Part shown: positions 1 to 7,942 of the stretch, in pieces
Numbering within the stretch: the first letter of the stretch is position 1
Layout: every line of letters begins with the position of its first letter
Assembly (NCBI RefSeq): GCF_001435345.1
Contig: NZ_AZGO01000002.1
Coordinates: 1-38,183 of the forward strand
Reading direction: 5' to 3'
Origin: Limosilactobacillus pontis DSM 8475
GTDB lineage: Bacteria > Bacillota > Bacilli > Lactobacillales > Lactobacillaceae
DNA: 38,183 nt
Position numbers and translations under genes: made by a program
Notes under the pieces: model-generated
What the model was told of the DNA's origin: nothing
What the model saw: the letters and a program-made list of their open reading frames with translations, nothing else
Databases searched by the model: none

Positions 1-80
1 ATGAAACCCCATATGAAGTATTTTTTGACAAACCGTTGCACTTAGTTTGACAATTCACCATATGAAAAAACGAGAACAGG
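1..80. other. AT-rich left edge, possibly the end of an insertion sequence
   Basis: The first 80 bases are AT-rich and hold the octamer CCATATGA twice (about 9-16 and 58-65) and the heptamer TTTGACA twice (about 25-31 and 46-52). There is no coding potential. Such repeated short words near an edge recall the terminal regions of ISL3-type elements of lactobacilli, but no transposase or complete inverted repeat is visible, so this is a weak guess. Confidence 0.2.
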
Positions 81-184
81 CGGTGGCGAGTAGGCAAAGC
101 TTAGGGGAAACTTAGGTAAGTTAAGAAAAAGCTAATCGGGTGAGCGGCGTTTTGTCACGGAACATCACGCTTTAGGGCAGGATG

Positions 185-193
185 TGATACAAT
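185..193 (+). promoter_or_regulatory. efp promoter, extended -10
   Basis: TGA followed directly by TACAAT (188-193) forms an extended -10 element. No good -35 box lies 17 bases upstream. Transcription would start near 200 and give a leader of about 120 nt before efp. Confidence 0.5.
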
Positions 194-227
194 AACTATG
201 AATGCTGTAAAACGGCAGCAGATTTAA

Positions 228-268
228 TCAGGCTTGGTGCGGCCGTAGCGGTTGATCGCCTGACCGCT
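228..268 (+). promoter_or_regulatory. Structured efp leader, possible H-type pseudoknot
   Basis: Two 6-bp helices interlock. TCAGGC (228-233) pairs with GCCTGA (258-263), and AGCGGT (247-252) pairs with ACCGCT (263-268), sharing only base 263. The 5' arm of the second helix lies in the loop of the first, so they form either an H-type pseudoknot or two alternative hairpins. A further hairpin, GCTG/CAGC, lies at about 204-219. The efp ribosome site AAAGGAGAG follows about 40 nt downstream. I do not recognise a riboswitch class. Confidence 0.35.
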
Positions 269-321
269 TAAAATTCCGGTTTGGGATGGCACCGAGATAA
301 GATACAAAGGAGAGTTTTGAC

Positions 322-879
322 ATGATTCAAACAATTGATTTGAAAAAGGGTATGGTCTTTGAACGTGATGGCAAGCTGCTGAAGGTTCTGCAAATCAACC
401 ACCACAAGCCAGGTAAGGGTAACACCCTGATGCAGATGGACATCCAAGACCTGCGTTCTGGCTCCATCGTTCACACCACGATGCGTCCTTCCGAAAAGGT
501 TGAACAGGTTAACGTTGACAAGCGTTCTGCCCAATACCTCTACGACGAGGGTGACGACGCGGTATTCATGGACCTGGAAAGCTACGACCAATACACGCTG
601 AATCATGACCTGCTCGGTGACGACAAGAACTACCTGGTTGAAAACATGAAGGTTACCCTGAACTTCGTCAATGGCGACATCATCGGTGTTGACCTCCCAA
701 CCACGGTTGAACTGACCGTTGCCCACACGGAACCAATGATCAAGGGTGCCACGATCGATGGCGGTGGTAAGCCAGCCACGATGAACACCGGTCTGGTAGT
801 TAACGTCCCAGCCTTCATCAAGGACGGCGACAAGCTGATCATCAACACCACGGATGGTAGCTACAAGTCCCGTGCCTAA
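322..879 (+). CDS. efp: Elongation factor P
   Basis: Cytoplasmic translation factor that binds between the P and E sites of the ribosome and relieves stalling on consecutive prolines. The 185-residue protein has the normal family length and the three-domain layout: an N-terminal KOW-like domain containing KVLQINHHKPGKGN (residues about 22-35, with the tip lysine of the loop that contacts the tRNA acceptor end), then two OB-fold domains. The C-terminal half carries the family signature region (GATIDGGGKPATMNTG, about 148-163). The ATG follows AAAGGAGAG at good spacing. The gene stands alone with its own promoter, a structured leader and a terminator; the pepP/pepQ-type gene that often precedes efp in Firmicutes is not in view. 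Confidence 0.97.
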   Translation: MIQTIDLKKGMVFERDGKLLKVLQINHHKPGKGNTLMQMDIQDLRSGSIVHTTMRPSEKVEQVNVDKRSAQYLYDEGDDAVFMDLESYDQYTLNHDLLGDDKNYLVENMKVTLNFVNGDIIGVDLPTTVELTVAHTEPMIKGATIDGGGKPATMNTGLVVNVPAFIKDGDKLIINTTDGSYKSRA

Positions 880-894
880 ATTTTTAATAATTAC

Positions 895-930
895 AAAGAC
901 CCCGGTGAACGGCCGGGGCCTTTTATTTTT
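895..930 (+). terminator. efp intrinsic terminator
   Basis: AAAGACCCCGG and CCGGGGCCTTTT flank a 7-base loop and are followed by a T-rich tract (ATTTTT). This is a strong GC-rich hairpin 16 bases after the efp stop codon. Confidence 0.9.
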
Positions 931-1008
931 AGTTTAAGCTTAGCGATGAGAATTAGCCTTTGGCGGGCGGATCTGGTAGAATGTTCTTCCACAAGGAGTG
1001 ATTTTTAC

Positions 1009-1539
1009 TTGGACTTAGACATACAGCCCGTCAGACCGGGCCAAGATAACTATCGACGTGTAAAGCAGCTCTACTTCCGGGCCTTCCCGAAGTACGAGCA
1101 GGAACCCTGGAGCTGGCTAATGCTGAAGAGCCGCTTCAAGCGGGCCGACTTCATGGCCTTCTACGACGAGGATCAGTTTGTGGGCTTTGCTTACGTGATC
1201 CACAGCCAGGGTTGCCACTACATCCTCTTCCTGGCGGTGGCTGACCAGGTACGGTCACAAGGCTACGGCAGCCGGATCATCCACCAGCTGCGTCGCCACT
1301 ACCGGGATGATTCCCTCCTCCTCGACGTTGAGGAGCCAGATGACCGCGCCGCCAATAATCAGCAGCGGCTACGGCGGGTGGCCTTTTACCGACGCAACGG
1401 TTTCTACCCGACGACCAAGCGCTTCCCGGAGGAGCACGTCACCTTCCGGGTCCTGGCCACCAAGCGTCAGATCAACGGCCAGCGGGTGGACCGGATCTTC
1501 GACTGGTTTTCTTGGCCACTGGGCTGGTTAATTCAATAG
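1009..1539 (+). CDS. GNAT family N-acetyltransferase
   Basis: Predicted acetyl-CoA-dependent acetyltransferase; the substrate is unknown. An upstream in-frame ATG exists at 946, but the TTG at 1009 has an AAGGAG ribosome site 10 bases upstream (993-998), so I place the start there (176 residues, starting LDLDIQPVRPG). The GNAT core is seen as the beta-4 strand region YILFLAVADQVRSQGYGSRI, where Q/R-x-x-G-x-G/S supplies the pyrophosphate-binding turn, and the later FYRRNGFYPT segment near residue 125, typical of motif B. The C-terminus ends with a hydrophobic stretch (FDWFSWPLGWLIQ). It stands between efp and the HerA-like gene with a 92-base gap downstream. Confidence 0.8.
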   Translation: MDLDIQPVRPGQDNYRRVKQLYFRAFPKYEQEPWSWLMLKSRFKRADFMAFYDEDQFVGFAYVIHSQGCHYILFLAVADQVRSQGYGSRIIHQLRRHYRDDSLLLDVEEPDDRAANNQQRLRRVAFYRRNGFYPTTKRFPEEHVTFRVLATKRQINGQRVDRIFDWFSWPLGWLIQ

Positions 1540-1631
1540 TGAGTAATTGGGCAGGGGAACACCTTGCTCATTTTGTTTACTGGAAAATTCAGCAGATTCG
1601 GTTGATAATACAAGAAAAGGGGGGAATCACC

Positions 1632-2822
1632 ATGCAGGAAGCACTGGATTTTTTGACGATCACGGACCGAGAGGCAGTGGACCGGCTAACCGCGACCCTG
1701 TTTAGCCACCACCTGTTGATCGTGGGGCAGACGGGCAGCGGCAAGACGACGACCACCCTCTCGTTATTGGGCCAGCTCCAGCAGCTGAACCAGACGGCGA
1801 TCATCCTTGACCCGACTGGTGAGTACACCAAGCTACCCAACGCGATCACCTACCGGCTAGGCGACAACTGCTACCTCGAGGCAGGGAAGCTGACGGTTGA
1901 CCAGCTATTGACCACCCTCCAGCTCCAGGTCGATCCTGGCCTGCAAGCCAAGCTGCGGCAGGCGGTCACCGACCTTCAGATCCAGCACAACATTCAGGAT
2001 GCCCCGGGTATTTACCGGCGCTTGGGACGTTCCCTGGCCGACTATCAGGCCGACGAAAACCAGCTGGGGGCGTGGGCCAGCGACTTCCCGGTCCAGGATC
2101 TCTTCGCCCAGCTGATTGAGGAGTTCGTGGTCCCGTTCGCTGATGACCGGGCCGATTACACCTGCCTGGGCCAGCAGTACGACCGGGCCACCATCAACCA
2201 CTACTGGCCACTGTTGACGGCAATCCATGACCAGCTGGCCAGTCCCACCTTCCGGGCCCTCTTCGACATCGACCACCACGCCGGAACGATGAAGAGTGAG
2301 CTTAACTTCATCCTCAAGATGTTCCTCCACCACCGGAGTAGCCACCGGACATTGGTGGTCGACCTGTCGCTGCTAAAAGACTATGAGGAGAGTCAGCGCC
2401 TGATTATTTCGCTGTTGCTTAAGGAAATCCTTCGTCTCCGCCTCCACGACAACGCCGGCTTCCCAGTTAACGTAATCATTGATGAAGCCCACCGTTACCT
2501 GCCCAAGGACGAGCGTGACCTGGCGGACAATGGCATCTTCCAGCTGGTGCGGGAAGGCCGGAAGCTAGACCTGAAGATGATCCTGACGACCCAATCCCCG
2601 CTTGACCTCCCCGCCCGTCTGCGCTCTCAATTCAGTGACCTGCTGGTTCACCGTCTCCTTGACCAGGCAGAGATAGCCAGCCTCCCCAGTGCCGGGCTGA
2701 CCCTCCAGGATGCCGGTGCGTTGTCGGTTGGTCAGGCGGCTCTCTGCGTGTTTGGTGAGGCGCCGACCCTGGTGAAGGTGAACTTACCGGAGTGGCGGAA
2801 GGCCGGTGGCCACCGTGACTAG
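1632..2822 (+). CDS. HerA-like (DUF87-type) P-loop ATPase
   Basis: Putative hexameric DNA-translocating ATPase of the HerA/FtsK superfamily, 396 residues. The ATG at 1632 follows AAGGGGGG; the reading frame is open upstream to 1512 but without a better start. Visible motifs are Walker A GQTGSGKT (32-39), LDPTGEY after strand 2 (59-65), Walker B VIIDEAH (281-287), an arginine-finger-like REGRK (307-311) and the sensor TTQSP (319-323). It overlaps the following secreted hydrolase gene by a few bases, suggesting translational coupling. No NurA nuclease, SIR2 or other known HerA partner is adjacent. Housekeeping DNA processing or a defence role are both possible; the family call is secure, the job is not. 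Confidence 0.85.
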   Translation: MQEALDFLTITDREAVDRLTATLFSHHLLIVGQTGSGKTTTTLSLLGQLQQLNQTAIILDPTGEYTKLPNAITYRLGDNCYLEAGKLTVDQLLTTLQLQVDPGLQAKLRQAVTDLQIQHNIQDAPGIYRRLGRSLADYQADENQLGAWASDFPVQDLFAQLIEEFVVPFADDRADYTCLGQQYDRATINHYWPLLTAIHDQLASPTFRALFDIDHHAGTMKSELNFILKMFLHHRSSHRTLVVDLSLLKDYEESQRLIISLLLKEILRLRLHDNAGFPVNVIIDEAHRYLPKDERDLADNGIFQLVREGRKLDLKMILTTQSPLDLPARLRSQFSDLLVHRLLDQAEIASLPSAGLTLQDAGALSVGQAALCVFGEAPTLVKVNLPEWRKAGGHRD

Positions 2823-3678
2823 GGGGATCAAGTTGGCTCTGTGCTGCCTACTGATGGCCGGGGCAACGGTTGCTGGAACGGTCCAGCAGAATTGGGCGGC
2901 GTTAAAGAGCCCCGCCAAGCTCAGCACGGCCACCCCGACAATTTTCGTTCACGGGATGCCAAGCAGCTACCATTCCGAGATCAAGATGGTGCGGAGCCTG
3001 ATTGACGCCGGGATCACCACGCCGGACAATGTTGTCCTGGCAACGGTTACCAACGATGGCCAAGTAACCTTCAATCACTACTTGCCGGCTCATCCCCACA
3101 ACCCGATTATCGAGGTCAACCTGCAGAACAGCCACGAGCGCGATAACCACATTTCAGCAGCCTGGATTAAAAACGTCGTAGTTGCCCTCCAGCGGCAGTA
3201 CCACTTTAGTCGGGTGAACTTCGTCGGCCACTCCAGCGGTCCGCTCCTGATCCTATGCTATATCATGGATAACGCCAACGATCCACAACTGCCCCGGGTG
3301 GCGCGGCTGGTTTCACTCGGTGGGGCCTTCAATGGTGCCCTGGGCAAGCGCGACCGCCCGAACACGATGCAGCTGGCGCCGGATGGCCTGCCGGTGACCC
3401 GCCAGGTCAAGGAGTACCGAAAACTTCTCCCGTTACACGGGAGTTTTCCACGCCACATCCGGGTTCTCAACCTCTACGGTGACCTCCAGGATGGCAGCAA
3501 CTCCGATGGCCGGGTCGCCAACAATTCCTCGCGGGCGATGCGCTACCTAGTGGCCATTCGGGCCCGATCCTACCGGGAGGTCCGGGTGACGGGGGCTAAA
3601 GCGGACCACAGTGGGTTGCATAATAATAAAAAGGTTGATTTTTACCTAATCCGCTTTCTTTATGGGCAGAACTGCTGA
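2815..3678 (+). CDS. Secreted DUF915 alpha/beta hydrolase
   Basis: Predicted extracellular serine hydrolase (lipase/esterase-like) of the DUF915 family common in lactobacilli. I choose GTG 2815 because it gives a clean signal peptide: basic TRGIK, then a hydrophobic core to about residue 22. GTG 2806 (ribosome site too close) and TTG 2833 (good AGGGGG but no basic residues) are alternatives. Core features: IFVHGMPSS (oxyanion/HG motif, about 43-51), nucleophile elbow GHSSG with Ser140, then an acidic region DLQDGSNSDG and a late ADHSGLH supplying Asp and His candidates. The family usually has GHSMGG, so the Ser-Gly-Pro continuation is slightly unusual. It overlaps the upstream ATPase gene. 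Confidence 0.8.
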   Translation: MTRGIKLALCCLLMAGATVAGTVQQNWAALKSPAKLSTATPTIFVHGMPSSYHSEIKMVRSLIDAGITTPDNVVLATVTNDGQVTFNHYLPAHPHNPIIEVNLQNSHERDNHISAAWIKNVVVALQRQYHFSRVNFVGHSSGPLLILCYIMDNANDPQLPRVARLVSLGGAFNGALGKRDRPNTMQLAPDGLPVTRQVKEYRKLLPLHGSFPRHIRVLNLYGDLQDGSNSDGRVANNSSRAMRYLVAIRARSYREVRVTGAKADHSGLHNNKKVDFYLIRFLYGQNC

Positions 3679-3792
3679 TTCAATTTATAAAATTACCGAT
3701 GACCAACGATTCACAATTGAAAATATGCATCACAACTGTAAACCACCCGTGCTGATGTAACAAAAATGTAAAGAAAAAATCGAATTATGTGC

Positions 3793-3821
3793 TTTACTTC
3801 ACAATACTAAACGCTTATAAT
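3793..3821 (+). promoter_or_regulatory. Promoter of the intergenic small RNA
   Basis: TTTACT (3793-3798), a 17-base spacer and a perfect TATAAT (3816-3821) make a sigma-70 promoter. There is no open reading frame downstream before the terminator at 3957-3998, so the transcript appears to be non-coding. Confidence 0.7.
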
Positions 3822-3828
3822 GTCTCTT

Positions 3829-3998
3829 GCAAATGAATGATTTGCTCTTATTTTAAGAATAATAGCGTCTTTAGTATTAGGATGAACCGCACATCTCTTT
3901 TATATCCAATTAACGTCAACTACCGAGCGTGGTTCATGCTAAAAGCGCACTAAATAAAAAGATAACCTGTGTTGTGGTAAGCGCAGGTTATCTTTTTT
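3829..3998 (+). ncRNA. Candidate structured small RNA, about 170 nt, family unknown
   Basis: Starting where the promoter predicts, the RNA has a 5' hairpin GCAAAT/ATTTGC (3829-3845, 5-base loop), then TCTTA/TAAGA (3846-3858). A long-range helix follows: GCGTCTTTAG (3865-3874) with CTAAAAGCGC (3939-3948; one mismatch, one G-U), enclosing ATGAACC (3882-3888) paired with GGTTCAT (3931-3937). The transcript ends in a strong terminator. No ribosome site with a credible ORF is present. It does not show the paired 5' and 3' ends of 6S RNA, the SRP signature or tmRNA features. It sits between convergent genes. I infer a stand-alone regulatory RNA; no family is recognised. Confidence 0.6.
3957..3998. 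terminator. Bidirectional terminator between the small RNA and ohyA
   Basis: A 15-bp stem, AAAAGATAACCTGTG (3957-3971) with CGCAGGTTATCTTTT (3982-3996), has a 10-base loop and T-runs on both strands. It can end the small RNA on the plus strand and oleate hydratase on the minus strand. Confidence 0.9.
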
Positions 3999-4002
3999 GC
4001 TT

Positions 4003-5777
4003 TTAAAGCAGGTGTTGTTGTTTCATCAGCTCGCCGATCCAGTTGTTCTCCAGCTTCTTGAGCAGGGGCTTTTCGACCAGCTTTGGAATTGGCAGATCCA
4101 TGTCCTTCAGCGGCTTCTTGTCGTTCATGTAGTACATCGCCCGCATCAGGGTCCGGATGTCGTAGATCGAATTGAAGACCTCCGGCACACCCCGGTCAAC
4201 GTTCATCAGGGTGTAGACGGCTTCCATCGCGGTCCGGACCGAATACTCGGTAGTGAAGACGGTGTCACGGGTCGGGGACTCGGCAAAGTTACCGATGAAG
4301 GCCAGGTTGGCGGATCCGATTGGCACGACAGCTGGCCGGTCGCCCTTGACCCGGGGCATGAAGTAGGAGGTGACAAACGGCATGTAAACCGGTACGGTAT
4401 TGATCGAGGACTCGTCGGCCAGCTTGTCAATCAGGGCCGTTGGGACCCCGAGGTGGTAGAGCCACTCCTTGGTGATCTCCTCACCGGTACAGTCGACGAT
4501 CCGCTTCTTGATGTAGTTCCCCTTGGTATCGGAGTAGAGGCCATAGATCCAGACACTCGTCTCGTTTGGCTTCTGCTTCTTGAAGTGGGGCTGGCGGTGG
4601 ATCGCCCAGGAGAGCATCCAGTTGGAGTCGGTGACGGTGATGATCCCACCGGTGTTGACCTTGCCGTCGTGGAGGTCCCGCTTGGTCAGCCGCTCAATGT
4701 AGGGTTCGACCTGGGGGTTTTGACGGTCGCCGTGGCTGAGATGAACCAGGACCGCTCCGGCAGGTTCTTGCAGAAGACGTCGGGATGTCCGAAGGCCGGT
4801 GACTGTTTAGCGATGTTTTCCCAGAGCTTCCAGCTACCGCCCAGGGCCCGGGTTGGCTTGGCAGCTTCGTGGTGACTGCCGTAATTGGAGCTCTCGGTGA
4901 TCGAACCGTTGGTGACAAAGACCAGGTCATCGTCGGTCAGGTCGATCTCCTTGTGGTCACCCCCCTGGGTCATGACGATCTTCTTGGCGTGCTTCTCGCC
5001 ATCCTTGGTGTCAACCAGGACGTTTTCCACCTGGGTGTCATAGTCGAAGTGGACGCCGTGGCCCTTGAGGTAGGCCAGTAGTGGCTTGGTCATCGACTCG
5101 TACTGGTTATACTTGTTGAACTTCAGGGCGGTGAAGTCCGGCAGGCCGTCGATGTGGTGGATGAACCGCATCATGTAGCGCCGCATCTCGGCCAGGGAGT
5201 GCCACTTCTCGAAGGCAAACATGGTGGCCCAGTAAGTCCAGAAGTTGCTTTCAAAGAATTCGTCGGAGAAGTAGTCCCCAATCGTCTGGTCGCCGAGTTG
5301 GTCCTCAGGGGTCAGCACTAGCTTGGTTAGCTCCTTGATGGCCTTCTTGGAGAGGAGGTACTTACCATCGGATGGGACCTCGTTACCGCGGTTGTAAGTC
5401 AGTCGGCAGTTGGAACTGTTCGGGTCGTTCTTGTCGAGCCAGTAGTACTCGTCCAAGTATGATGCCCCCGGAATCTCCAGGGATGGGATGGACCGGTACA
5501 TGTCCCACATACACTCGAAGTGGTTTTCCATCTCCCGGCCACCCCGGGTCACAAAGCCGACGTCTGGCCGATCCTGACCATCCAGAGAACCACCGGCGAT
5601 CGGTAGCTCCTCGAAGATGTGGATCTGCTTGCCCGGTACCTGAGCGTCACGGATCAGAAAGACCGCGGCGGACAGGCCAGCCAACCCGGCCCCGACAATG
5701 TAGGCGTGCTTCTTATCGGCCCCCGCTGGCTTGCGCGGCCGGGCAAAGGCTTCGTAGTTTCCGTTAGAATGATACAT
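4003..5777 (-). pseudogene. ohyA: Oleate hydratase, frameshifted
   Basis: FAD-dependent fatty-acid hydratase (myosin-cross-reactive antigen family) that adds water to the cis-9 double bond of oleate/linoleate, giving 10-hydroxy fatty acids. The first frame (363 codons from ATG 5777) has the Rossmann motif GAGLAG (29-34), the catalytic-site RGGRE with Glu82 and a Tyr at 201, at the positions known for staphylococcal OhyA. The rest is in another frame from about 4710 down to 4003 and resumes with typical family sequence. Restoring one base in the run GGGGGTTTT (4713-4721; AAAACCCCC on the coding strand) gives a continuous 591-residue protein, the usual length. As written, about 230 C-terminal residues are lost. 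It may be real inactivation or a homopolymer base-call error. Confidence 0.9.
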
Positions 5778-5821
5778 CAGGAATTACCCCTTTCTGTTGA
5801 GCCACAACAACTAACAACTTA

Positions 5822-5850
5822 ATTGTATGGTAAACGCTTCCTAGTGTCAA
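5822..5850 (-). promoter_or_regulatory. ohyA promoter with a cre-like spacer
   Basis: Reading the minus strand, TTGACA (5850-5845), a 17-base spacer and TACAAT (5827-5822) form a strong promoter. The spacer contains GGAAGCGTTTACC, close to a CcpA cre site but with two departures from consensus, so catabolite control is only a possibility. Confidence 0.65.
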
Positions 5851-5926
5851 TTTCTTGATAAGAAGGGGAGTAATTGGCGGCCAAAACGCTTATAATTGAC
5901 AATGATAAAGAAGTGCGGGTGAAATT

Positions 5927-7270
5927 ATGATAGAAATCAATGGACGACGATATTCGTTCCCCAAAATTTTAACATTTGGCTTCCTGCTGGTGATCATGCT
6001 GGGGACCGCCATGCTATTGCTGCCGTTTGCGACACGGCCGGGCCTCCACACCAGCTTTATGACGGCCTTCTTCACGTCAACCAGCGCGACCTGTGTGACG
6101 GGGTTGACCCTGGTCAGCACCGCCGGCCACTGGACACCCTTTGGTCAGGTGGTGATTGCCGTTTTGATGGAGGTCGGTGGCCTGGGCTTCATGACCTTTG
6201 CCGTCATGATGTCACTGATGATTCGGCGGCGGATGCGGATGTCGACCCGCCTGCTGACCCAGGAGGCGCTCAACCTCGACCACCTCTCACAACTGAGTGT
6301 GGTCTACCTGATCATCCGGCTGTCGATTCTGATCCAGCTGGTCGGCGCCGTCTTCCTCTTCTTTGACTTCTACCCGCGCTACGGTTTATTGCGAGGAATC
6401 TGGTATAGTATCTTTCACGCGATCTCGGCCTTCTGCAATGCCGGCTTTGATCTCTTTGGCAACAGCATGGAGAACTACGTCAACGACCCCTACATGCTCT
6501 GTGTGCTGATGGTCCTGATCGTGGCGGGGTCCTTTGGTTTCCTGGTCTGGAAGGACATTCTGGGCTACCACCGTTACCACCACCTATCCCTGCACACCCA
6601 ATTGGCGTTGCGGACCGGATCCGTGTTGTTCATTTTATCGTTTTTGGTCTACCTGATTACCGAGCACAACCTGGCCCAGCTGAGCAGCACCTTGTCGAGT
6701 CCCCAGCGCCTGCTGAACACGATCTTCATGGCAGTAACGCCCCGGACAGCCGGGCTGATCACCTTCCCGTACACGAAACTGAGCGCGGCTGGGTTGAGCT
6801 TCACGATTATCCTAATGTTCATCGGGGGGACGCCGGGATCGACGGCCGGTGGGGTTAAGACGACCACGGTTGGTCTGCTGGCTATCCAGAGTATCGCCAC
6901 GCTGCGGGGACAGAAGGATACTGAATTTGCCCACCGCCGCTTCACCCAGGAGAATATCTACCGGGCCCTGACCCTCTTATTCGTGGCCCTGGTGATCCTG
7001 CTGGCGGCGATCCTCCTGTTAGTCGAGACCCAGGCCCTGCCCAAGCATGACTCGCTAGCCTACGTGACCTTCGAGGCGGTGGCGGCGTTTGGAACGACCG
7101 GGATCTCACTGGGGATCACTGCCCAGCTAAATTTCATCGGTCAGGTCATCATTATGATTCTGATGTTTATCGGCCGGGTCGGCATCTACACGGTCATGTT
7201 TTCGATCTTCAATGCCCAGCCGAAGCGCAAGAGCTACCATTATCCAGAGGAGAGTGTTTTAATTGGCTAA
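5927..7270 (+). CDS. ktrB: Potassium uptake channel subunit KtrB (TrkH family)
   Basis: Integral membrane K+ (possibly Na+-dependent) translocating subunit, 447 residues. It shows the four-fold MPM architecture: pore-loop segments TSATCVTGL (about 51-59), AISAFCNAGFDLF (about 165-177), TPRTAGLITF (about 271-280) and AFGTTGISLG (about 388-397), each with the selectivity-filter glycine region, between paired hydrophobic helices. The basic stretch IRRRMRMSTRLL lies in the first cytoplasmic loop. ATG 5927 is preceded by a GGGTGA ribosome site. The stop overlaps the start of ktrA by 8 bases, so the two subunits are translationally coupled. No c-di-AMP (ydaO) riboswitch is seen upstream. Confidence 0.93.
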   Translation: MIEINGRRYSFPKILTFGFLLVIMLGTAMLLLPFATRPGLHTSFMTAFFTSTSATCVTGLTLVSTAGHWTPFGQVVIAVLMEVGGLGFMTFAVMMSLMIRRRMRMSTRLLTQEALNLDHLSQLSVVYLIIRLSILIQLVGAVFLFFDFYPRYGLLRGIWYSIFHAISAFCNAGFDLFGNSMENYVNDPYMLCVLMVLIVAGSFGFLVWKDILGYHRYHHLSLHTQLALRTGSVLFILSFLVYLITEHNLAQLSSTLSSPQRLLNTIFMAVTPRTAGLITFPYTKLSAAGLSFTIILMFIGGTPGSTAGGVKTTTVGLLAIQSIATLRGQKDTEFAHRRFTQENIYRALTLLFVALVILLAAILLLVETQALPKHDSLAYVTFEAVAAFGTTGISLGITAQLNFIGQVIIMILMFIGRVGIYTVMFSIFNAQPKRKSYHYPEESVLIG

Positions 7271-7931
7271 AAAAGAAAGCTACGCCGTGATCGGGATCGG
7301 CCAGTTCGGGGCCTCCATCTGTGAGTCCCTCGTCCGGGCCGGTCAGGAGGTCCTGGCGATTGATATCAACGAGGACGTCATTAACGAGTTGGCCAACTCG
7401 GTTATGCGGGCGGTGGCCGCGGATGCCCAGGACGAGGACACCCTGCGTGAACTCGACATCGGCAGTTTTGACCACGTCTACATCTCGATCGGCAAGAACA
7501 TCGAGGTCAGCATCATGGCAACCCTGATTGCCAAGGACCTTGGTGCCGCGGATGTAACCTGCCGGGCCGAGAATGCCAACCATGCCCGGGTCCTGGAGCG
7601 AGTCGGTGCCGACCGGGTTGTTCGGCCGGAGCACGACCTGGCCAAGCGGTTAATCTTCCAGCAGCTCAATCCCAGCGTCGTTGATTACGTCACCCTGAGT
7701 AAGGAGACAACCCTGGCTGAGATCATCATTGATAATCCCAAGTTTGTGGGAAGAACTTTGGATGAGCTTGATTTCCGGAATAAGTACAACGTCAATGTGA
7801 TTATCATCGTTGGTGCCGACGACCAGGTCAACCAGATGCCGCAGGCCAACGACGTGATCCAGCTCCACGACAAGATCACGGTGGTTGGTAAGCTCACGGA
7901 CATTCAGAAACTTAACGATATTGTTAATTAG
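7263..7931 (+). CDS. ktrA: Potassium uptake regulatory subunit KtrA (RCK domain)
   Basis: Cytoplasmic RCK subunit that forms the octameric ring gating KtrB. The 222 residues comprise an N-terminal RCK_N Rossmann fold with GIGQFG (11-16) and an acidic end of strand 2 (AIDIN, about 34-38) for adenine nucleotide binding, and a C-terminal RCK_C domain (from about 135, TLAEIIIDNPKFVGRTLDEL onward), where c-di-AMP binds in Firmicute KtrA. The start is TTG behind AGAGGAGAG, overlapping the end of ktrB. The next gene begins 11 bases after the stop, so the operon continues. Confidence 0.93.
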   Translation: MAKKESYAVIGIGQFGASICESLVRAGQEVLAIDINEDVINELANSVMRAVAADAQDEDTLRELDIGSFDHVYISIGKNIEVSIMATLIAKDLGAADVTCRAENANHARVLERVGADRVVRPEHDLAKRLIFQQLNPSVVDYVTLSKETTLAEIIIDNPKFVGRTLDELDFRNKYNVNVIIIVGADDQVNQMPQANDVIQLHDKITVVGKLTDIQKLNDIVN

Positions 7932-7942
7932 GGGAAAGCAAA

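Noticed and set aside
281-296. T-box-like word GGGATGGCACCGAG upstream of efp
   Set aside because: It carries an extra A relative to the T-box antiterminator, the matching 3' strand is missing, and there is no stem I or terminator.
3829-3998. 6S RNA, tmRNA, SRP RNA or tracrRNA as identity of the small RNA
   Set aside because: The ends do not pair as in 6S, there is no tag reading frame, no SRP loop motif, and no CRISPR or cas gene nearby.
4713-4721. Programmed ribosomal frameshifting in ohyA
   Set aside because: There is no stimulatory hairpin or internal ribosome site, and the family is always encoded in one frame; a mutation or base-call error is simpler.
3997-4875. 292-codon plus-strand ORF
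   Set aside because: It lies antisense to oleate hydratase and matches no family; the minus-strand reading is clearly homologous to OhyA.
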